DNA of 64,000 nucleotides from Rheinheimera maricola (GCF_016918075.2 NZ_JAERPS020000001.1:992001-1056000); one strand, 5' to 3'. Positions 8,101 through 17,806 are shown, counted from the first letter of the stretch. Translations and numbers: made by a program. The notes: generated from the letters alone by a model not told the origin.

Positions 8101-9880
8101 CGCTACTCACTTCAATATTCTCAAGCCAATGCCGACATAGCACTTCATTGGCAATACTCAGGTTGGCGACTTGTTGGGTGGCCCGGCGCAGTAGTAGTGG
8201 GCAGGCTAGCAAGCGGTCTTTGCGGTAAAAATGCAGTTCTACCCGGCTGCCCTCGGCGTAACGCGGTAGAAGTTTGCTCAGATTACTGGCATTTATTTTA
8301 CGTCCATCAACCGCCAGCAATTGGTCTCCCACCATCAAACCTGCCTGATGGGCTGCGCCGCCATGGTACACTTGGGTAAGTTGCAGTAAATTGTTTACCA
8401 CTTTAGTTTGCGCACCAATAAACACCGCTTGGCTTACGTCAGGCTCGCCACCTAAATCATCGGCGTGCAGCATTGATCGCAGTGTTAAATTAAGCCCCAG
8501 CTCGGTCAACGCAGTTGTTAATGGCAGTGGCGCTGGTTGATTTAACCATTGTTGGCTTAATGCTGCTAACTCGCTGTGGCCCAGCTGGTGCAGCGCCTGA
8601 TACAACGCATCATCGCCGGTGCCTGTAGCCAGGTAATCTTGCCATAACTGACGCACAAGCTGTTGCAGGCTGCTACCGGCAGCACGCAGTTTAGCCTCCA
8701 GACACAGTGCCAGTAAAGCGCCTTTGGCATAGTAACTTACCACGGCATTAACCGCATTTTCATCTTGCTTGTAAAACTTGGTCCAGGCGGTGAAGCTGCT
8801 TTCTGTAAGGCTTTGTGCTTCGTTACTTGGGTTACGTGTAACTCGGCTAATGGTTTTTTCCAGCGTTTTAAGATAGCGTTTTGTGTCGATGATGCCGGCA
8901 CGCACTAATGCCAAATCGTCGAAGTAGGAGGTGAAGCCTTCGTACAACCAAAGCTGAGTGGTATATTGCTCGGCATCAAGTTGGTACGGATGAAAGCAGG
9001 CTGGTTTTAACCGTTTAACCCACCAGGTATGAAAGTATTCATGGCTGCAAAGTGCTAACAGGTTTTCATAGTTGTCATCAATGTCGGCTTGCTGCGCTGA
9101 AGGCAAGTCATAGCGGCTGCACAGTAGCAGTGTAGAATTCATATGCTCTAAGCCGCCGTAACCGTCTTCGCTCACCCATAACAAAAACCAGTACTGAGTT
9201 AAATCTGCAGGTAAGCTGCCAAATACCTTAACCTGTTGCTCACAGATCCGCTGCATATCGCCACTGAATCGCTGCAGATCAGTGAGGTTGTCACCACTGA
9301 CAACCAGATAGTGACTAATACCGTTGACGGTAAACTCATTTATGCTGAATTGGCCTAACAATAACGGGCTATCGATTAGGTTGGCATAGTTGTCGGCGTG
9401 GTACAGACCAAATCCTAAGGCTGCGGTTTTGTTATCGCGGGCTAAGCCCGTGGCAACACGCCAGTTTTTGTACAATGCCGATGCGGGTTTACTCAATTTA
9501 ATATTGTGTGATAGCTGTTCTAAGCCATTGACACTAAGGCACAGGCAAGCCGGGTTTAGTACTGCGATTTCATCATCTATGTAGGCTGCCCGCACAGACA
9601 TATCGTAAGCATATATTTGGTAGCGCACTGTTACAACGGCGTTGTTGCATTGCAACAGCCAGCGTTGTTTATCCAGTTGCTGTATCGCCAGCGCGCCATC
9701 AGTGTCTTGGGCACTAATGGCAGTAATATTGCGGGCAAAATCACGGATCATATAGCTACCGGGGATCCACGCTGGCAAGCTTAGCTCATGTTCAGCGTGT
9801 TGCGGACTAAATTGCAGCGTTACCTGCAACAGGTGCGCGCTTATATCGATGAGTTCAAATTGATACTTTACAGCTTTCAT
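8090..9880 (-). CDS. M61 family aminopeptidase with C-terminal PDZ domain
   Basis: A 596-residue protein with the M61 (glycyl aminopeptidase) layout. The N-terminal beta domain contains [17 protein letters not shown], a family signature. The catalytic domain has the zinc site HEYFH (280-284) and third ligand E314 in LYEGFTSYF, preceded by the YGGLEHMNS substrate loop. A PDZ domain spans roughly 480-570 ([14 protein letters not shown]). No signal peptide is evident, so it is probably cytoplasmic. It is divergent from hinT with a 78-base gap and convergent with the M23 gene. Family assignment is firm; the in vivo substrate is unknown. Confidence 0.92.
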   Translation of the reverse strand: MKAVKYQFELIDISAHLLQVTLQFSPQHAEHELSLPAWIPGSYMIRDFARNITAISAQDTDGALAIQQLDKQRWLLQCNNAVVTVRYQIYAYDMSVRAAYIDDEIAVLNPACLCLSVNGLEQLSHNIKLSKPASALYKNWRVATGLARDNKTAALGFGLYHADNYANLIDSPLLLGQFSINEFTVNGISHYLVVSGDNLTDLQRFSGDMQRICEQQVKVFGSLPADLTQYWFLLWVSEDGYGGLEHMNSTLLLCSRYDLPSAQQADIDDNYENLLALCSHEYFHTWWVKRLKPACFHPYQLDAEQYTTQLWLYEGFTSYFDDLALVRAGIIDTKRYLKTLEKTISRVTRNPSNEAQSLTESSFTAWTKFYKQDENAVNAVVSYYAKGALLALCLEAKLRAAGSSLQQLVRQLWQDYLATGTGDDALYQALHQLGHSELAALSQQWLNQPAPLPLTTALTELGLNLTLRSMLHADDLGGEPDVSQAVFIGAQTKVVNNLLQLTQVYHGGAAHQAGLMVGDQLLAVDGRKINASNLSKLLPRYAEGSRVELHFYRKDRLLACPLLLRRATQQVANLSIANEVLCRHWLENIEVSSAKE

Positions 9881-9958
9881 AGCATTACTCTTTGCCTGCA
9901 GCGTTGTGGCATATTAAGCTGGATATTATGCCGCGAAAACCTTGCAAGGAAAAATGAT

Positions 9959-10309
9959 ATGGCAACAGAAACGGTGTTTAGTAAGATAATCCGTCGTGAG
10001 GCCAGTGCCGATATTTTATATCAGGATGACTTGGTTACGGCGTTTCGAGATATCAGACCGCGCGCGCCGGTACATATTTTGTTGGTGCCAAATCAGTTAA
10101 TTCCTACGGTAAATGATGTCGAGGCAAAACATGAAGCCGCGCTGGGCCGCTTGTTTAGCGTTGCGCGTAAACTGGCCGCTGAATACGGTATAGCGGACAA
10201 AGGCTATCGGCTTATCATGAACTGTAACGCGCACGGTGGCCAGGAGGTGTATCATATTCACTTACATTTGGTGGGCGGGCGCGCACTGGGTCCGATGTTA
10301 AGTCGCTAA
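9959..10309 (+). CDS. hinT: HIT family purine nucleoside phosphoramidase HinT
   Basis: A 116-residue histidine-triad protein. The catalytic motif appears as [10 protein letters not shown], and [17 protein letters not shown] is the conserved N-terminus. HinT hydrolyses adenosine 5'-phosphoramidates, including aminoacyl-adenylate adducts. The ATG at 9959 was chosen over longer in-frame starts because AAGGAAAAA sits just upstream and because the product then matches the family length. It is divergent from the M61 gene. Confidence 0.94.
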   Translation: MATETVFSKIIRREASADILYQDDLVTAFRDIRPRAPVHILLVPNQLIPTVNDVEAKHEAALGRLFSVARKLAAEYGIADKGYRLIMNCNAHGGQEVYHIHLHLVGGRALGPMLSR

Positions 10310-10440
10310 TGGAGATATCTGTGCGATACCATTGCAATTACAGTCAGGTTTTGTAGCATACGCCCCCTTAACGATTGGCAGGTGTAAATCGCAGCTTAAC
10401 GGCATCATTAGCACAAAAGACTACTACACAAGAGACCACT

Positions 10441-10839
10441 ATGAACAATGAAGCACTGATCGCAAAACGTATGGCACACGCCGTTACCCGGGTGACCAAA
10501 ACGGTGTTTCCCGGCCGCACTAACCACCACAATACCTTGTTCGGTGGTGAGGCATTGGCCTGGATGGATGAAGCAGCGTTTATTGCCGCCACACGCTTTT
10601 GCCGTAAACCCCTGGTTACCGTCAGCTCAGATCGGGTGGATTTTAAAGAATCAATCCCTGCTGGCACTATTATTGAGCTGGTAGCAAAAGTGGAGCATGT
10701 TGGGCGCACTAGTATAAGGGTGCATGTGGATATTTTTGTCGAGCATATGTATAACGACGATCAACACAAAGCTATTTCTGGTAGTTTTACCTTTGTCGCG
10801 CTGGGGCCAGATCGCAAACCGACACCAGTACTGGGTTAG
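10441..10839 (+). CDS. acyl-CoA thioesterase, YciA-like hotdog fold
   Basis: A 132-residue single hotdog domain. NTLFGGEALAWMDEAAFIAA is the central helix with the catalytic Asp, followed by VTVSSDRVDFKESIPAGTII and the GRTS(I/V)RV strand typical of YciA and related broad-range acyl-CoA thioesterases. The enzyme would release free fatty acid and CoA in the cytoplasm. The ATG at 10441 is preceded by AGAGA; an in-frame upstream start at 10375 would add 22 residues unlike the family. It appears to be a single-gene unit. The exact acyl preference cannot be read from sequence. Confidence 0.87.
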   Translation: MNNEALIAKRMAHAVTRVTKTVFPGRTNHHNTLFGGEALAWMDEAAFIAATRFCRKPLVTVSSDRVDFKESIPAGTIIELVAKVEHVGRTSIRVHVDIFVEHMYNDDQHKAISGSFTFVALGPDRKPTPVLG

Positions 10840-10846
10840 TGCAACG

Positions 10847-10864
10847 GTGTTATGCGATTAACAC
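10847..10864. repeat. inverted repeat after the thioesterase gene
   Basis: GTGTTA (10847-10852) and TAACAC (10859-10864) form a 6-base-pair stem with a 6-base loop a few bases after the stop codon. No T tract follows, so a terminator is not claimed; it could be an operator or a weak RNA hairpin. Confidence 0.4.
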
Positions 10865-10909
10865 GTAGACAAACACGGCAGTCGTCAGGCTATTTTGCTG
10901 GCTGTTCGT

Positions 10910-10915
10910 TATAAT
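10910..10915 (+). promoter_or_regulatory. putative -10 element for the lytS-like/lytTR pair
   Basis: A perfect TATAAT hexamer lies 35 bases upstream of the kinase start. No good -35 hexamer is found at the expected distance, so any promoter would be weak or activator-dependent. Confidence 0.35.
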
Positions 10916-10950
10916 CTGGCTATTGTGGCTTTGGCCTGCAGGTAGGCATT

Positions 10951-12033
10951 TTGTATAAAGCATTTGAAGACAGAAACCGCCAGTTTTGGATTGTACATAC
11001 TTTAGGCTGGCTGGGCTTTACCATCGTTAACTATCTAAACTCACTGGTGCTGGAAACCCGCGACGCTTATTTAGTGGTACTGGCGTTAGACTCTTATATT
11101 GGCTGGTTAATTACTATTCCGCTGCGCTATGCCTATCAGAAGGTTTGGCACTGGGAGCCATGGAAAATGGTATTAACGGTGCTGACATTGGCTATTGTCA
11201 CCGCAGCTATTTGGACGGCAGTACGTAATTTTAATTACTGGGAAATATACCGCCATGGTGCGCGTCCAGACGACTGGTTAAAGTATGTACGTGATACCCC
11301 GTTTGCGTTTTACGTCATGTTAAGTTGGAGTGGCTTGTATTTTGGCATCAAGTATTACCAAACACTGCAATTAGAAAAACAAAAGTTACTTACCGCAATG
11401 AATAAAGCGCATGAAGCGCAGTTAAAAATGCTACGTTATCAGCTCAATCCACACTTTTTGTTTAATACCTTAAATGCTATTTCGACGCTGGTATTAATTA
11501 ATGAGTCGGACACGGCAAACAAAATGGTGACAAGGCTTAGTGACTTTTTGCGCTATTCGTTGTACAAAGATCCGATTAACAAAGTGCCATTAGAGCAAGA
11601 GGTGTATGCTGCCAGGCTCTACCTTGAGATTGAGAAGGTTCGTTTCTCCGAACGGTTGTCAGTCGTATTTGATTTAGAAGAGGGCACAGAGCAGGCATTA
11701 GTACCAAGCTTGATTTTGCAGCCCTTGATTGAGAATGCTATTAAGTATGCGGTAGCAAGCCAGATTGATGGCGGCAAAATTGCCATTACGGCAAAGAAAT
11801 TTGGCCATGATTTGTTACTTGAAGTTGCCGACAATGGCCCAGGCATGGTGATTACCGACGGCTTACCGAAAAGTAATGACAGTGGTGTGGGTTTGGTTAA
11901 TACCAAAGAGCGTTTGTCAGCATTGTACGATAATAACTTTGCTCTAGTGCTGACGCATAATCAGCCAAGCGGTTTGAAAGTAAATATCAGAATTCCATTG
12001 CAATTAGAAAAAACGGAACAGGAACATGCTTAA
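10951..12033 (+). CDS. LytS/YehU-type membrane sensor histidine kinase
   Basis: The 360-residue protein has about four hydrophobic segments in the first 135 residues, then a His_kinase domain with the phosphoacceptor in YQLNPHFLFNTLNA (His168). An HATPase domain follows with LQPLIENAIKYAV (N box), VADNGPGM and GVGLVNTKERL. This is the LytS/AlgZ/YehU layout. It should pass phosphate to the LytTR regulator encoded next, with an 8-base overlap. The start is a TTG with AGGTAGG upstream; no ATG or GTG occurs before the first membrane helix. The signal sensed is unknown. Confidence 0.88.
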   Translation: MYKAFEDRNRQFWIVHTLGWLGFTIVNYLNSLVLETRDAYLVVLALDSYIGWLITIPLRYAYQKVWHWEPWKMVLTVLTLAIVTAAIWTAVRNFNYWEIYRHGARPDDWLKYVRDTPFAFYVMLSWSGLYFGIKYYQTLQLEKQKLLTAMNKAHEAQLKMLRYQLNPHFLFNTLNAISTLVLINESDTANKMVTRLSDFLRYSLYKDPINKVPLEQEVYAARLYLEIEKVRFSERLSVVFDLEEGTEQALVPSLILQPLIENAIKYAVASQIDGGKIAITAKKFGHDLLLEVADNGPGMVITDGLPKSNDSGVGLVNTKERLSALYDNNFALVLTHNQPSGLKVNIRIPLQLEKTEQEHA

Positions 12034-12844
12034 GGTAATAGTAGTTGACGATGAACCTTTAGCCCGCAAGGGAATGATGGTGCGGTTACAAGAGTTTGCT
12101 GACTTAGAGGTGATTGCCCAGTGCAGCAACGGACAGCAGGCAATAGAATCTATTATCGCGTTATCTCCTGATGTGGTTTTTCTTGATGTAGAAATGCCCG
12201 GCTTTGACGGCTTTGCGGTTTTGAAGCAACTACAAGCGCAACAGGTACCGTTGCCTTACATTGTGTTTGTAACTGCATATGACCATTACGCCTACAGTGC
12301 ATTTGAAGTCAATGCGCTGGATTACGTGTTAAAGCCGGTTGAACCCGAACGGTTAAGACAGGCTGTTGAAAAGATCATTAAAATTTATCAGGCACAGGAT
12401 ACCCAGCGGCATAAAGGCCAATTGGCTGAGGCGGTAGCGAAGCTTACGGGTGATGATGCCGGCAATATTTTGCAACGGCTGGATAATGCTGAGCCGGTAG
12501 TAAATGACCGTTTCCCCGATGCGATTAGTATTAAAGACAGTGGTGAGATAACCCGCGTGCCTGTGGCCGCAATAGAGTGGGTCGACGCCGCGGGCGATTA
12601 TATGTGTATTCATACCAGAGATGGCCAAACGCATATTTTACGCCGTACCATGAAAGAGCTGGAACAAGAGCTTGACCCTAAACTGTTTGTTAGAGTACAC
12701 CGGTCTGCCATTGTTAATGTACACACCATTGCCAAGTTGCAAATGTTGGCCAATGGTGAGCATCAACTTATGCTTACCAATGGTCAGGCGGTAAAAGTGA
12801 GCCGCAGTTACAAAGATCGGGTCAAACAGGTGTTTAATCAGTAG
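12026..12844 (+). CDS. LytTR-family DNA-binding response regulator
   Basis: A 272-residue regulator with a receiver domain at residues 1-120 (acidic pocket D8 D9, phospho-acceptor D54 in VVFLDVEMPGFDGF, conserved Lys in VLKPVEPE). A linker leads to a LytTR DNA-binding domain from about 170 (EWVDAAGDYMCIHT, KLFVRVHRSAIVNV). It overlaps the kinase gene by 8 bases, so the two form a LytS/LytTR pair. The regulon cannot be deduced. It is convergent with pfkA, with only 7 bases between the stop codons and no clear terminator. Confidence 0.93.
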   Translation: MLKVIVVDDEPLARKGMMVRLQEFADLEVIAQCSNGQQAIESIIALSPDVVFLDVEMPGFDGFAVLKQLQAQQVPLPYIVFVTAYDHYAYSAFEVNALDYVLKPVEPERLRQAVEKIIKIYQAQDTQRHKGQLAEAVAKLTGDDAGNILQRLDNAEPVVNDRFPDAISIKDSGEITRVPVAAIEWVDAAGDYMCIHTRDGQTHILRRTMKELEQELDPKLFVRVHRSAIVNVHTIAKLQMLANGEHQLMLTNGQAVKVSRSYKDRVKQVFNQ

Positions 12845-12851
12845 TTTTGCC

Positions 12852-13841
12852 TTAGTCGCTGGCGATGCACTGTTGCCAGCGTACCATGTAGGGGTCAATC
12901 TGTTTCTGTTTATCGCCGGTCTTTGCCAGCGGATATAGTACTGCTTGCTGGTTTACTTCACCTGCCATCATTAAGTTAGCGCCATTGACCATTTGTTCAA
13001 CGGCGTAAGCGCCCAGTTTAGTAGCCAATATTCTATCGGCGCCTACCGGTGAGCCGCCGCGCTGAATATGTCCAAGAATACAGGCTCTGCATTCGATATT
13101 CAGTGCTTTGCTCAGCGCATCAGCCAGCGCTGTGGTGCCGCCGGGATAGCTATTTTCTGCTACGACAATAATATAGCTGCTTTTGCCACGCAGTAACTGA
13201 GCATGTTGTATTGGCGTAAGTATGGTTTGTAAATTGGCTTCAGTTAATGTACCAAACTCCGGGCAAATAATTTGCTCTGCGCCGGCGGCGATGCCGGCAG
13301 ATAGCGTAATATATCCGGAATGCCGGCCCATAAGTTCTACTAAAAAAATACGCTCAAAAGCATCTGCTGTGTCACGGATTTTATCAATGGCATTCAGAGC
13401 GGTATCTATCGCGGTGGCAAAGCCAATTGTGTAATCTGTACCGTCTACGTCGTTATCAATGGTACCCGGTACACCAATAAGTTGGCCTTGATAGTATTTA
13501 GCAATGGCCAGAGTGCCGCGAAAGCTGCCATCACCGCCAATAACAATAAGCCCATCCAGTTGTAAACTGTGCAGTGCTGCGGCGGCTTGCTGTGCACCGT
13601 TGTCGGTATGTAGTGCTTTACAGCGAGCACTCTTTAACAAGGTGCCACCTTGTTGAATAATATGCTGCACATGTTGCGGCAGTAGCATTTGATAATCTTG
13701 CTCTAATAGACCATTAAAGCCATGGTGAAAGCCAATAACATCGATGTTGTGTACTGCGGCGGTGAGCACAATTGCACGAATGGCGGCATTCATACCGGGG
13801 GCATCACCTCCGGAAGTTAATACACCGATACGTTTGATCAT
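12852..13841 (-). CDS. pfkA: ATP-dependent 6-phosphofructokinase
   Basis: PfkA phosphorylates fructose-6-phosphate to fructose-1,6-bisphosphate. GVLTSGGDAPGMNAAIR opens the protein, GGDGS lies at 102-106 and PGTIDND at 125-131, with Asp129 as the catalytic base. Gly in GGDGS and Gly before TIDND point to ATP rather than pyrophosphate as donor. MGRHSG marks the sugar-phosphate site. The start at 13841 gives 329 residues and the usual MIKRIGVLTSGG N-terminus; an in-frame start at 13946 adds 35 unrelated residues. It is unlinked in orientation to its neighbours. Its presence shows the Embden-Meyerhof step coexists with the Entner-Doudoroff operon nearby. Confidence 0.93.
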   Translation of the reverse strand: MIKRIGVLTSGGDAPGMNAAIRAIVLTAAVHNIDVIGFHHGFNGLLEQDYQMLLPQHVQHIIQQGGTLLKSARCKALHTDNGAQQAAAALHSLQLDGLIVIGGDGSFRGTLAIAKYYQGQLIGVPGTIDNDVDGTDYTIGFATAIDTALNAIDKIRDTADAFERIFLVELMGRHSGYITLSAGIAAGAEQIICPEFGTLTEANLQTILTPIQHAQLLRGKSSYIIVVAENSYPGGTTALADALSKALNIECRACILGHIQRGGSPVGADRILATKLGAYAVEQMVNGANLMMAGEVNQQAVLYPLAKTGDKQKQIDPYMVRWQQCIASD

Positions 13842-14045
13842 AGTTTGGCTAGCTCCAGGCATTAAACCTGGATGAAGTATAACGGCTTGTACCTGAGTAA
13901 TAACTTGATATAGCGCAATTGCAGGTGCATTAGTCGAGTATGCCATTAAAGGCTGCAGACAAGCCGGTGAAAATTAGCGAAAATAGCAGGGTTACGACAG
14001 CTTGTCATCATTGCCATAAGCCGGCATCTTACTTGGACCGCTATT

Positions 14046-15017
14046 ATGCATACAACCACAGGTAACAGCCTGTTCGGACTCTTGCTTGCGCTGACCACGG
14101 CGGTTTTATGGGGTATGTTACCCATAGCGTTAAAAATACTGCTGGATGTTATGAGCGCCAATGCGATTACCGCGATACGCTTTTTGGCGGCCGCAGTTAT
14201 TGTCGGCATCTGGTTAGCAGCAAGGGCAAAGCTACCCGCAGCGACGGTATTACGTCTCCCCAAGGTTGCCTGGTTAATGGTTATTGCGGTGGTTGGGCTG
14301 CTGTCCAACTATATTATGTATCTTAGTGGGCTGAATTTTCTAAGCGCTGAAACAGGGCAGGTGGTTATCCAACTCGCGCCGTTTTTAATGATGTTAGGCG
14401 GCGTTGTTATTTTTAAAGAACGTTTACTGCTGTGGCAAAAGGTTGGTGCCTTGCTATTGGTTACCGGTTTGCTGTTATTTTTTAATGAGCGATTAGTCCA
14501 GTTGGTGCTGCAAGCGGGTAATGAAACATTAGGTGTACTGCTGATCATTGCGGCCGCAGTAACCTGGGCAGCTTATGCATTGGCACAAAAGCAGCTACTG
14601 GTGCACTACAGTTCGAAACAGATCATGTACTTGTTGTATGTCGCGGGTACGGTCGCTTTTATTCCGGTATCCGATTTTACGCCGTTGTTAACGATGAGCC
14701 AGTTGCATTGGGCATTGCTGATATTTTGTTGCCTGAATACCGTGGTTGCTTACGGAGCCTTTGCCGAGGCACTGCATCATTGGGAAGCCTCAAAAGTGAG
14801 TGCGGTATTAGCCGTAACACCGTTATTTACTATCTTATTTGCCAATATTGTCGGCTGGCTGTTTCCGGCGTATTTGGCACCACAACAGCTAAACGTATGG
14901 TCATGGCTGGGGGCGATACTGGTCGTGCTAGGCTCAGCGTTAACGGCACTAGCGCCACAGTTTGTTGAATATCGTACTGCGCGCAAAGTACGCAAGCTGC
15001 AGCGTGATGTGTTTTAA
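14046..15017 (+). CDS. EamA/DMT-family inner-membrane transporter
   Basis: A 323-residue very hydrophobic protein with about ten membrane helices arranged as two EamA repeats. The first repeat has WGMLPIALKI, the second AAVTWAAYALAQKQL, and the ALHHWEASKVSAVLAVTPLF segment near 245 is typical of the family. Substrates of such drug/metabolite transporters are diverse and cannot be predicted here. The ribosome-binding site is weak. It is divergent from pfkA and convergent with pyk. Confidence 0.88.
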   Translation: MHTTTGNSLFGLLLALTTAVLWGMLPIALKILLDVMSANAITAIRFLAAAVIVGIWLAARAKLPAATVLRLPKVAWLMVIAVVGLLSNYIMYLSGLNFLSAETGQVVIQLAPFLMMLGGVVIFKERLLLWQKVGALLLVTGLLLFFNERLVQLVLQAGNETLGVLLIIAAAVTWAAYALAQKQLLVHYSSKQIMYLLYVAGTVAFIPVSDFTPLLTMSQLHWALLIFCCLNTVVAYGAFAEALHHWEASKVSAVLAVTPLFTILFANIVGWLFPAYLAPQQLNVWSWLGAILVVLGSALTALAPQFVEYRTARKVRKLQRDVF

Positions 15018-15068
15018 CCTGGTAGCAAAGCGTAGTTTGACGGCGCTGGAACAAATATCAAAGGGGGA

Positions 15069-15095
15069 ATAAAAAAGGGCTCTTGCAGAGCCCTT
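15069..15095 (-). terminator. terminator of pyk (minus strand)
   Basis: The arms AAGGGCTC (15075-15082) and GAGCCCTT (15088-15095) pair around TTGCA. On the minus strand the hairpin runs into TTTTTT, as expected for a terminator just after the pyk stop. Confidence 0.9.
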
Positions 15096-15122
15096 GGTGT
15101 ATATCAGAGTATGCTATTGGTT

Positions 15123-16559
15123 TTACTTAACCTGCACTATACGACAGGTGTTGGACGCCCCGATAGTTTCCATTACATCGCCGTGCGTCATAATGACTAA
15201 ATCACCGCTTTTAAGCCCGGCTTTAATTTTAATAGCTTCAATTGCTGCATCAGCCAGTGATTGGCCGTTTAACGAGGTACTGTCAAAAAACGCCGGATAA
15301 ACACCGCGATATAGCGCCATCTTGTTCAGGGTTTTACTGTGGCGTGACAGCGCAAAAATAGGCTGTGGCGAGGTAATACGAGACATTAACTTCGCAGTAT
15401 AGCCAGATTCGGTTAACGTAATAATGGCTTTAATTCCATCGAGGTGATTGGCCGCATACATAGCTGACAGGGCGATGGTCTCACTTATTTCGGTAAACGT
15501 GACATCCATACGGTGTTTTGAAATTTGTACACTGGGGTGCTTTTCAGCGCCGTCACATACCCGCGCCATGGCGCGTACCGTTTCAGTAGGGTACTTGCCT
15601 GCTGCCGTTTCTGCCGACAACATCACCGCATCAGTGCCGTCGAGCACGGCATTGGCCACGTCCATTACTTCAGCGCGGGTAGGCATTGGACTTTCAATCA
15701 TGCTTTCCATCATTTGCGTTGCCGTGATCACAACACGGTTAAGCTGACGTGAGCGTGCAATAATACGTTTTTGCTGACCAACCAACTCAGCATCGCCAAT
15801 TTCTACACCCAGGTCGCCACGCGCAACCATGACGGCGTCAGAAGCACGGATAATATCGTCCAACGTTTCATCATCTGCTACGGCTTCTGCGCGCTCAATT
15901 TTGGCCATGATACGGGCTTCGGAACCTGCAGCAACAGCCAGTTCGCGGGCTAAGCGTAAATCATCACCGCAGCGCGGAAATGACACGGCCAGATAATCGA
16001 CGTCAATTTCTGCAGCGGTAATAATGTCGCGCTTGTCTTTATCGGTCAGAGCAGGTGCCGTTAAACCGCCGCCCTGGCGATTAATACCTTTATTATTGCT
16101 CAGCTTACCGCCGACAGTGACAGTGGTATAAACCCGTGCACCTTCTATTCTATCTACGATTAATTGAATGCGTCCGTCATCCAGCAACAATAAATCTGCG
16201 GGTTCAACATCCTGAGGCAACTCTTTGTAATCTATACCGACCTGATGCTCATCACCTTCGCCTTTGGCTAATTCTGCGTCCAGTATATAAGGTTGGCCTT
16301 CTTCCAGTACAACAGCACCGTTTTTAAAAGTGGAGACACGAATTTTTGGCCCTTGTAAGTCGCCAAGTATTGCAACATGGGCTCCGAGTTTGTCTGCTGC
16401 AGCACGCACCATTGCAGCGCGCTCACGGTGATCATCAGCACTGCCATGTGAGAAGTTTAAACGGAACACGGTGGCGCCGGCTTGGATCAGTTTTTCAATA
16501 GAGACTTGAGTACTGGTTGCTGGCCCCAGCGTAGCAACGATTTTAGTTCTTCTGTGCAT
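15123..16559 (-). CDS. pyk: pyruvate kinase
   Basis: A 478-residue enzyme converting phosphoenolpyruvate and ADP to pyruvate and ATP. The N-terminal [12 protein letters not shown] and VFRLNFSHG are diagnostic. The active site includes [10 protein letters not shown] with the catalytic Lys, GDLGVEIG and [12 protein letters not shown]-terminal regulatory domain contains [13 protein letters not shown]. The length and sequence suit the PykA (type II) group of gammaproteobacteria. A perfect HexR palindrome lies 53 bases upstream of the start, so its expression is probably tied to the ED operon. Confidence 0.96.
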   Translation of the reverse strand: MHRRTKIVATLGPATSTQVSIEKLIQAGATVFRLNFSHGSADDHRERAAMVRAAADKLGAHVAILGDLQGPKIRVSTFKNGAVVLEEGQPYILDAELAKGEGDEHQVGIDYKELPQDVEPADLLLLDDGRIQLIVDRIEGARVYTTVTVGGKLSNNKGINRQGGGLTAPALTDKDKRDIITAAEIDVDYLAVSFPRCGDDLRLARELAVAAGSEARIMAKIERAEAVADDETLDDIIRASDAVMVARGDLGVEIGDAELVGQQKRIIARSRQLNRVVITATQMMESMIESPMPTRAEVMDVANAVLDGTDAVMLSAETAAGKYPTETVRAMARVCDGAEKHPSVQISKHRMDVTFTEISETIALSAMYAANHLDGIKAIITLTESGYTAKLMSRITSPQPIFALSRHSKTLNKMALYRGVYPAFFDSTSLNGQSLADAAIEAIKIKAGLKSGDLVIMTHGDVMETIGASNTCRIVQVK

Positions 16560-16611
16560 GGTTTATTCCTGCTTGTGACGAGAGAGGGTGAAACAGTTGG
16601 TTTTAGTGTAA

Positions 16612-16626
16612 TGTAATTTTATTACA
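16612..16626. promoter_or_regulatory. HexR operator upstream of pyk
   Basis: TGTAATTTTATTACA is a 15-base palindrome with a 7-base arm on each side of one central base. It matches the known HexR consensus of gammaproteobacteria (TGTAATTWAATTACA type) and is 53 bases before the pyk start. Confidence 0.88.
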
Positions 16627-16661
16627 GAATACAGCGTGGGTATGAATAAAAACGACAGGTT

Positions 16662-16687
16662 GGTGCAGTTGCTACAACAACTGCACC
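16662..16687 (-). terminator. probable terminator hairpin after hexR
   Basis: GGTGCAGTTG (16662-16671) and CAACTGCACC (16678-16687) form a perfect 10-base-pair stem with a 6-base loop, 7 bases after the hexR stop on the minus strand. The T-rich stretch lies about 10 bases further on, so termination efficiency is uncertain. Confidence 0.5.
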
Positions 16688-16694
16688 GTCATAC

Positions 16695-17552
16695 TTAGTT
16701 GGCTAAGTCTTTTTTCTCAAAGCGTGAGCCACGTAAGCTGTCTTTGACTTTTTTCAGGTTTTCACGAAACTTGCTGCCACGGCGCAGTGTAAAGCCAGTA
16801 GCCAGAATATCAATGAGTACCAGCTGAGCGACACGTGATGCCATCGGCATATACATGTCAGTGTCTTCAGGTACATCCAACGATAATACCAAGGTGCATT
16901 CTTTTGCTAAGGGACTTTCGTAGGAGGTAATACCGATAACTGTGGCATCATTTTCACGGGCAATAGCCGCGATGTCACACAGGTTTTTTGTTCTGCCGGT
17001 ATGGCTGATACACACGACAACATCACCTTCAGCGCTGTTTATTGCACTCATGCGCTGCATCACAATATCGTCAAAACATACTACCGGGACATTAAAGCGA
17101 AAAAACTTGTTTTGCGCATCGTGCGCCACGGAAGCAGACGCGCCAAGGCCAAAAAAGGATATTTTCTTTGCCTGGGTAAGTACATCGACTGCGCGATTAA
17201 TGGTGTTAATATCAACCCGGGTCCTAGCCGTATCCAGCGCCGCCATGGTGGATTCAAAAATTTTTGCCGTGTAGGCCTCAGGGCCATCTTCTTCCTCTAC
17301 ATGGCGGTTTACATAGGGTGTGCCATTAGCCAGACTTTGCGCTAAGTGCAGCTTAAAATCAGGAAAACCCTTGGTATCCAGTCTGCGACAGAAGCGATTG
17401 ACTGTAGGTTCACTGACATCTGCCATTTTAGCCAAAGCCGCTATACTACTGTGGATAGTAATTTGCGGGTTTGCCAGGATTACGTCAGCCACTTTACGTT
17501 CCGACTTACTAAAACTGTTCACGTTATTGACGATTTTTTCCAGCACATTCAT
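16695..17552 (-). CDS. hexR: HexR, RpiR-family transcriptional regulator of central carbon metabolism
   Basis: The N-terminal helix-turn-helix (about 1-77, LAKMADVSEPTVNRFCRRLD) and C-terminal SIS sugar-phosphate domain (about 120-260, SFFGLGASASVAHDA and VVVCISHTGRTKNL) give the RpiR/HexR layout. The start MNVLEKI parallels E. coli HexR (MNMLEKI). ATG at 17552 has AGGA upstream and is preferred to the TTG at 17558. In Shewanella and Pseudomonas HexR senses 2-keto-3-deoxy-6-phosphogluconate and controls zwf, pgl, edd, eda and pyk. Here it lies between pyk and the divergent zwf operon, and both carry matching operators. Confidence 0.95.
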   Translation of the reverse strand: MNVLEKIVNNVNSFSKSERKVADVILANPQITIHSSIAALAKMADVSEPTVNRFCRRLDTKGFPDFKLHLAQSLANGTPYVNRHVEEEDGPEAYTAKIFESTMAALDTARTRVDINTINRAVDVLTQAKKISFFGLGASASVAHDAQNKFFRFNVPVVCFDDIVMQRMSAINSAEGDVVVCISHTGRTKNLCDIAAIARENDATVIGITSYESPLAKECTLVLSLDVPEDTDMYMPMASRVAQLVLIDILATGFTLRRGSKFRENLKKVKDSLRGSRFEKKDLAN

Positions 17553-17710
17553 CCGCAAATTCCTGACTTATAATTAAGCTGATACGAGTTGTGGCAGAGG
17601 CTGTGGCTCGTCAGCACTGTTGCCAAAGTAGTATTAAATTTACCACAAAACAACAGATCCGTTGCTAAGGCTGCCTTATTATATAAGAATAGTCAAAACA
17701 TTACGCATTC

Positions 17711-17725
17711 TGTAATTTAATTACA
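17711..17725. promoter_or_regulatory. HexR operator upstream of zwf (and hexR)
   Basis: TGTAATTTAATTACA is a near-perfect palindrome equal to the HexR consensus. It is 96 bases upstream of zwf and just before its predicted -35, in the region shared with divergent hexR, so it could also mediate autoregulation. Confidence 0.9.
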
Positions 17726-17735
17726 AGATCTTCAG

Positions 17736-17764
17736 TTTACAACCCGGTTATGCTGCGTTAGTAT
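17736..17764 (+). promoter_or_regulatory. putative zwf promoter
   Basis: TTTACA (17736-17741, 5 of 6 matches) and TAGTAT (17759-17764, 3 of 6) are separated by 17 bases. They lie between the strong HexR site and a degenerate one (17773-17787). Confidence 0.45.
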
Positions 17765-17772
17765 GGCTTAAG

Positions 17773-17787
17773 TGTTGTAAAATTACA
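17773..17787. promoter_or_regulatory. degenerate second HexR-like site near the zwf start point
   Basis: TGTTGTAAAATTACA has a full right half (AATTACA) and a broken left half. Its position just after the predicted -10 suits a repressor site, but the match is partial. Confidence 0.4.
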
Positions 17788-17806
17788 GCTAATTCAAGGT
17801 TCAGTT

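Noticed and set aside
12852-13841. Pyrophosphate-dependent phosphofructokinase
   Set aside because: GGDGS and PGTIDND carry the Gly residues of ATP-dependent enzymes, not the Asp and Lys of PPi-dependent ones.
13842-13946. N-terminal extension of pfkA
   Set aside because: The 35 extra residues do not resemble any phosphofructokinase; the start at 13841 gives the conserved N-terminus and normal length.
15069-15095. Hairpin near 15.08 kb as an RNA gene or tRNA remnant
   Set aside because: It is a simple stem with a U tract on the minus strand just after pyk, fully explained as a terminator.
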